The notes beneath the pieces are model-generated. The model was not told the origin of the DNA and made no database searches. It saw only the letters and a program-made list of their open reading frames with translations. This document shows positions 62,402-64,000 of a DNA stretch of 64,000 bases, one piece after another (position 1 is the stretch's first letter; each line of letters begins with the position of its first letter). This stretch comes from Lucifuga dentata (lineage: Eukaryota; Chordata; Actinopteri; Ophidiiformes; Bythitidae). The translations under genes were made by a program, and so were the position numbers. Location of the stretch: assembly GCA_014773175.1 (NCBI GenBank), contig VXCM01000343.1, positions 1-64,000 on the forward strand, given 5' to 3'.

Positions 62402-63342
62402 TAAGCTAAAAAAAAAGAAAAACATGGGGGCAGTATTGTCAGTTTTATCACATTGGCAGTGCAGAGACTAAGACAACCAAGAGAATGATGAACAGTGGGA
62501 TTCCTGTAATACCATCTCTGTTGTTGCAGTGGCTGCTGTTTCTTTCTGCTACTCAACACATAAGTAAAATGCTGATTTCTTCTTTTGTCACTGTTTTCGT
62601 TTACACTGTTGGGTGAAATCTGAAGTAGTTTTAAGGTGTTCCGGTGCAGGTTGTTATGTTTCGGCTGGTGGATATAGTATTTAATCCTCCAGATTGACAT
62701 AAAGTACGCAAGTTTGTGGAGGAAGATGTCTCCATAGTTATCAAGTATAAACCTTAGCTGATACTTACAGTCCTGCAGCTATTGTTTGTGTGTTATTCTC
62801 CTTAATCTTAATGGTACATGAGCCCAAAACTGAGCTGCCTTCCATGAGTCCTTTTTAAGAGTTGATCATAATAAACACCAAAATGTCAGAGTGCAAAAGT
62901 AAAAGGTGAAAACAAGGACAAACACCAAAGGAACTGAATCTAAATGCTATCTGATTGGTTAAAACATTGCATGCTTTAAGATTGATGATGTGCAGATAGT
63001 TCAAAGCCATTAGAACGCTGAGGTCAGGTTAAAATGTGTCTGGTTTGTGTTTTGGAGACAGAAGATTCCTGTTGTTGCTGGAACACGGCGTATATTACTG
63101 TTTTATCAGTCAAAATAACTGGCCAGTGAAGAAGTTGAAAACCATATGAGGACAGTGTGAGTCCTCATATGGTGTAAAATCTGTTGGTTTTGTAAAACAG
63201 ACTTCCTTTGCGTTTTCCTGTTACATGGTCATGGTGTGTGACATTGGAGAAATGCATTATAGTGACCCCGCCTAGAGGGCCAGTTCACGCATTCTGTCTA
63301 CCACAGTGAGGAAGGAAATGCTTACACACACTATGTGATATA

Positions 63343-63356
63343 TACACACACACACA

Positions 63357-63392
<36 letters not shown>
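63343..63392. repeat. (CA)n microsatellite
   Basis: About 24 CA units with one TA interruption. The VC-rich minus-strand frame derives from it. Confidence 0.9.
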
Positions 63393-63394
<2 letters not shown>

Positions 63395-64000
63395 GAGAGA
63401 TCCTTTTAAGGAAAAGGCCCTGCTCCTGCCTGTGGGCAGAGTGGAGCAAAGGCAACGCTTTCAGAGACATAAATATAAATACACACAATACACACACACT
63501 GTTTACACACTCTGCATGTCTGCGTAGGTCTCAAAATACACACAACATGACACACAAAGTCTGATATGTGTATCCGTGATATGTTTTCTTACAGCCACTG
63601 CTACAGCAACAGTAATCCTTAAAGTAATCTTTATAGTATGAAATAATGCTGTGTAATGCCTTCTCCCACTATGTTTTCCTTATTGATTAATTATTAATAT
63701 TATGATATAACTCTGGAACCAATGTCGATGAAGATGATTGAAACCGAACATCTGAGTCCAAAGATGCAAATGTTGTTTTCTGTTTTTAGGTAGCAGGGCT
63801 ACATTTTATGAGCATACTTATAAAACCCTGCACCAGTTAAATGAAGTGGCATATATTACATTTATACATTATGCATTATAAATTTATATATTTATTAGAA
63901 CTCAGTGGAGGAGCTGCACGTCTGTCATATGCATATAGATGTTTAGATGTGTGTCACTTATGCTTTACATAATCAGCTGCTTTATCGCCTTTCTTTCTGT

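Larger units (their letters stand above)
49785..64000 (+). other. lrrfip1: lrrfip1 intron 1 (at least 14.2 kb)
   Basis: No exon was recognised in 14 kb after the first donor. Contents are a 57-bp minisatellite (49850-50660), a hAT-like element (57035-57774), a TTAA-family MITE (58388-58726), a retroposon tail (62224-62401), hairpins at 61120 and 63141, and a CA microsatellite at 63343. The many short open frames show no splice-phase or family support. Confidence 0.6.

Noticed and set aside
50000..64000. Search for lrrfip1 exon 2 (AEARLAAKRAAR)
   Set aside because: No sequence able to encode this highly conserved segment was noticed, so the next exon is taken to lie beyond the window.
1..64000. 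CRISPR arrays, bacterial operons, riboswitches
   Set aside because: All repeats are eukaryotic microsatellites, minisatellites or transposons; there is no direct-repeat/spacer pattern and the genes are intron-bearing vertebrate genes.

Overview
The window is vertebrate nuclear DNA, almost certainly from a ray-finned (teleost) fish. Its genes are split into short exons with GT-AG introns. It is AT-rich, carries many microsatellites, and holds teleost-style repeats: L2- and RTE-type LINE tails, Tc1-, hAT- and Harbinger-like elements, and a solo LTR. I cannot name the species.

Four genes occur in the order mlph (+), prlh (+), rab17 (-), lrrfip1 (+). From memory this is the order and orientation at human 2q37.3 (MLPH-PRLH-RAB17-LRRFIP1). 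(1) 8367-38092: complete melanophilin CDS in 15 coding exons. Once an assembly duplication is discounted it encodes 598 aa, against about 600 in human. It has a Rab27-binding domain with a zinc finger, a myosin-Va tail-binding motif, a coiled coil and the conserved C-terminus. (2) 42558-42943: a two-exon prolactin-releasing hormone precursor of 78 aa carrying GIRPVGRFGR. (3) 46402-44626, minus strand: five-exon rab17, 225 aa, with all GTP-binding motifs and a C-terminal CC. (4) 49695-49784: first coding exon of lrrfip1. I found no further exon of it, so the last 14 kb is read as its first intron.

The genes link loosely by function. Melanophilin bridges Rab27a-melanosomes to myosin Va, and mammalian Rab17 also acts in melanosome movement and release and in epithelial traffic. 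PrRP is an RFamide neuropeptide and LRRFIP1 an actin-, RNA- and signalling-associated coiled-coil protein.

Much of the non-coding DNA is mobile-element debris. The most notable is a family of short elements with ends AGGACCATAC...GTATGGTCCT flanked by TTAA (seven copies seen). Others are a solo LTR with a 5-bp target duplication, a 5'-truncated LINE with an 11-bp target duplication, a Tc1-type and a Harbinger-type MITE, a hAT-like element with a 19-bp hairpin, and a roughly 57-bp minisatellite in lrrfip1 intron 1. Several single 'n' positions are flanked by identical 63-67 bp blocks. These look like unmerged contig overlaps and one falls inside an mlph coding exon.

I found no novel operon-like or defence system. 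The notable items are the conserved pigment-traffic synteny, the repeat family, the assembly artefact, an unusual rab17 C-terminus and the short PrRP precursor.
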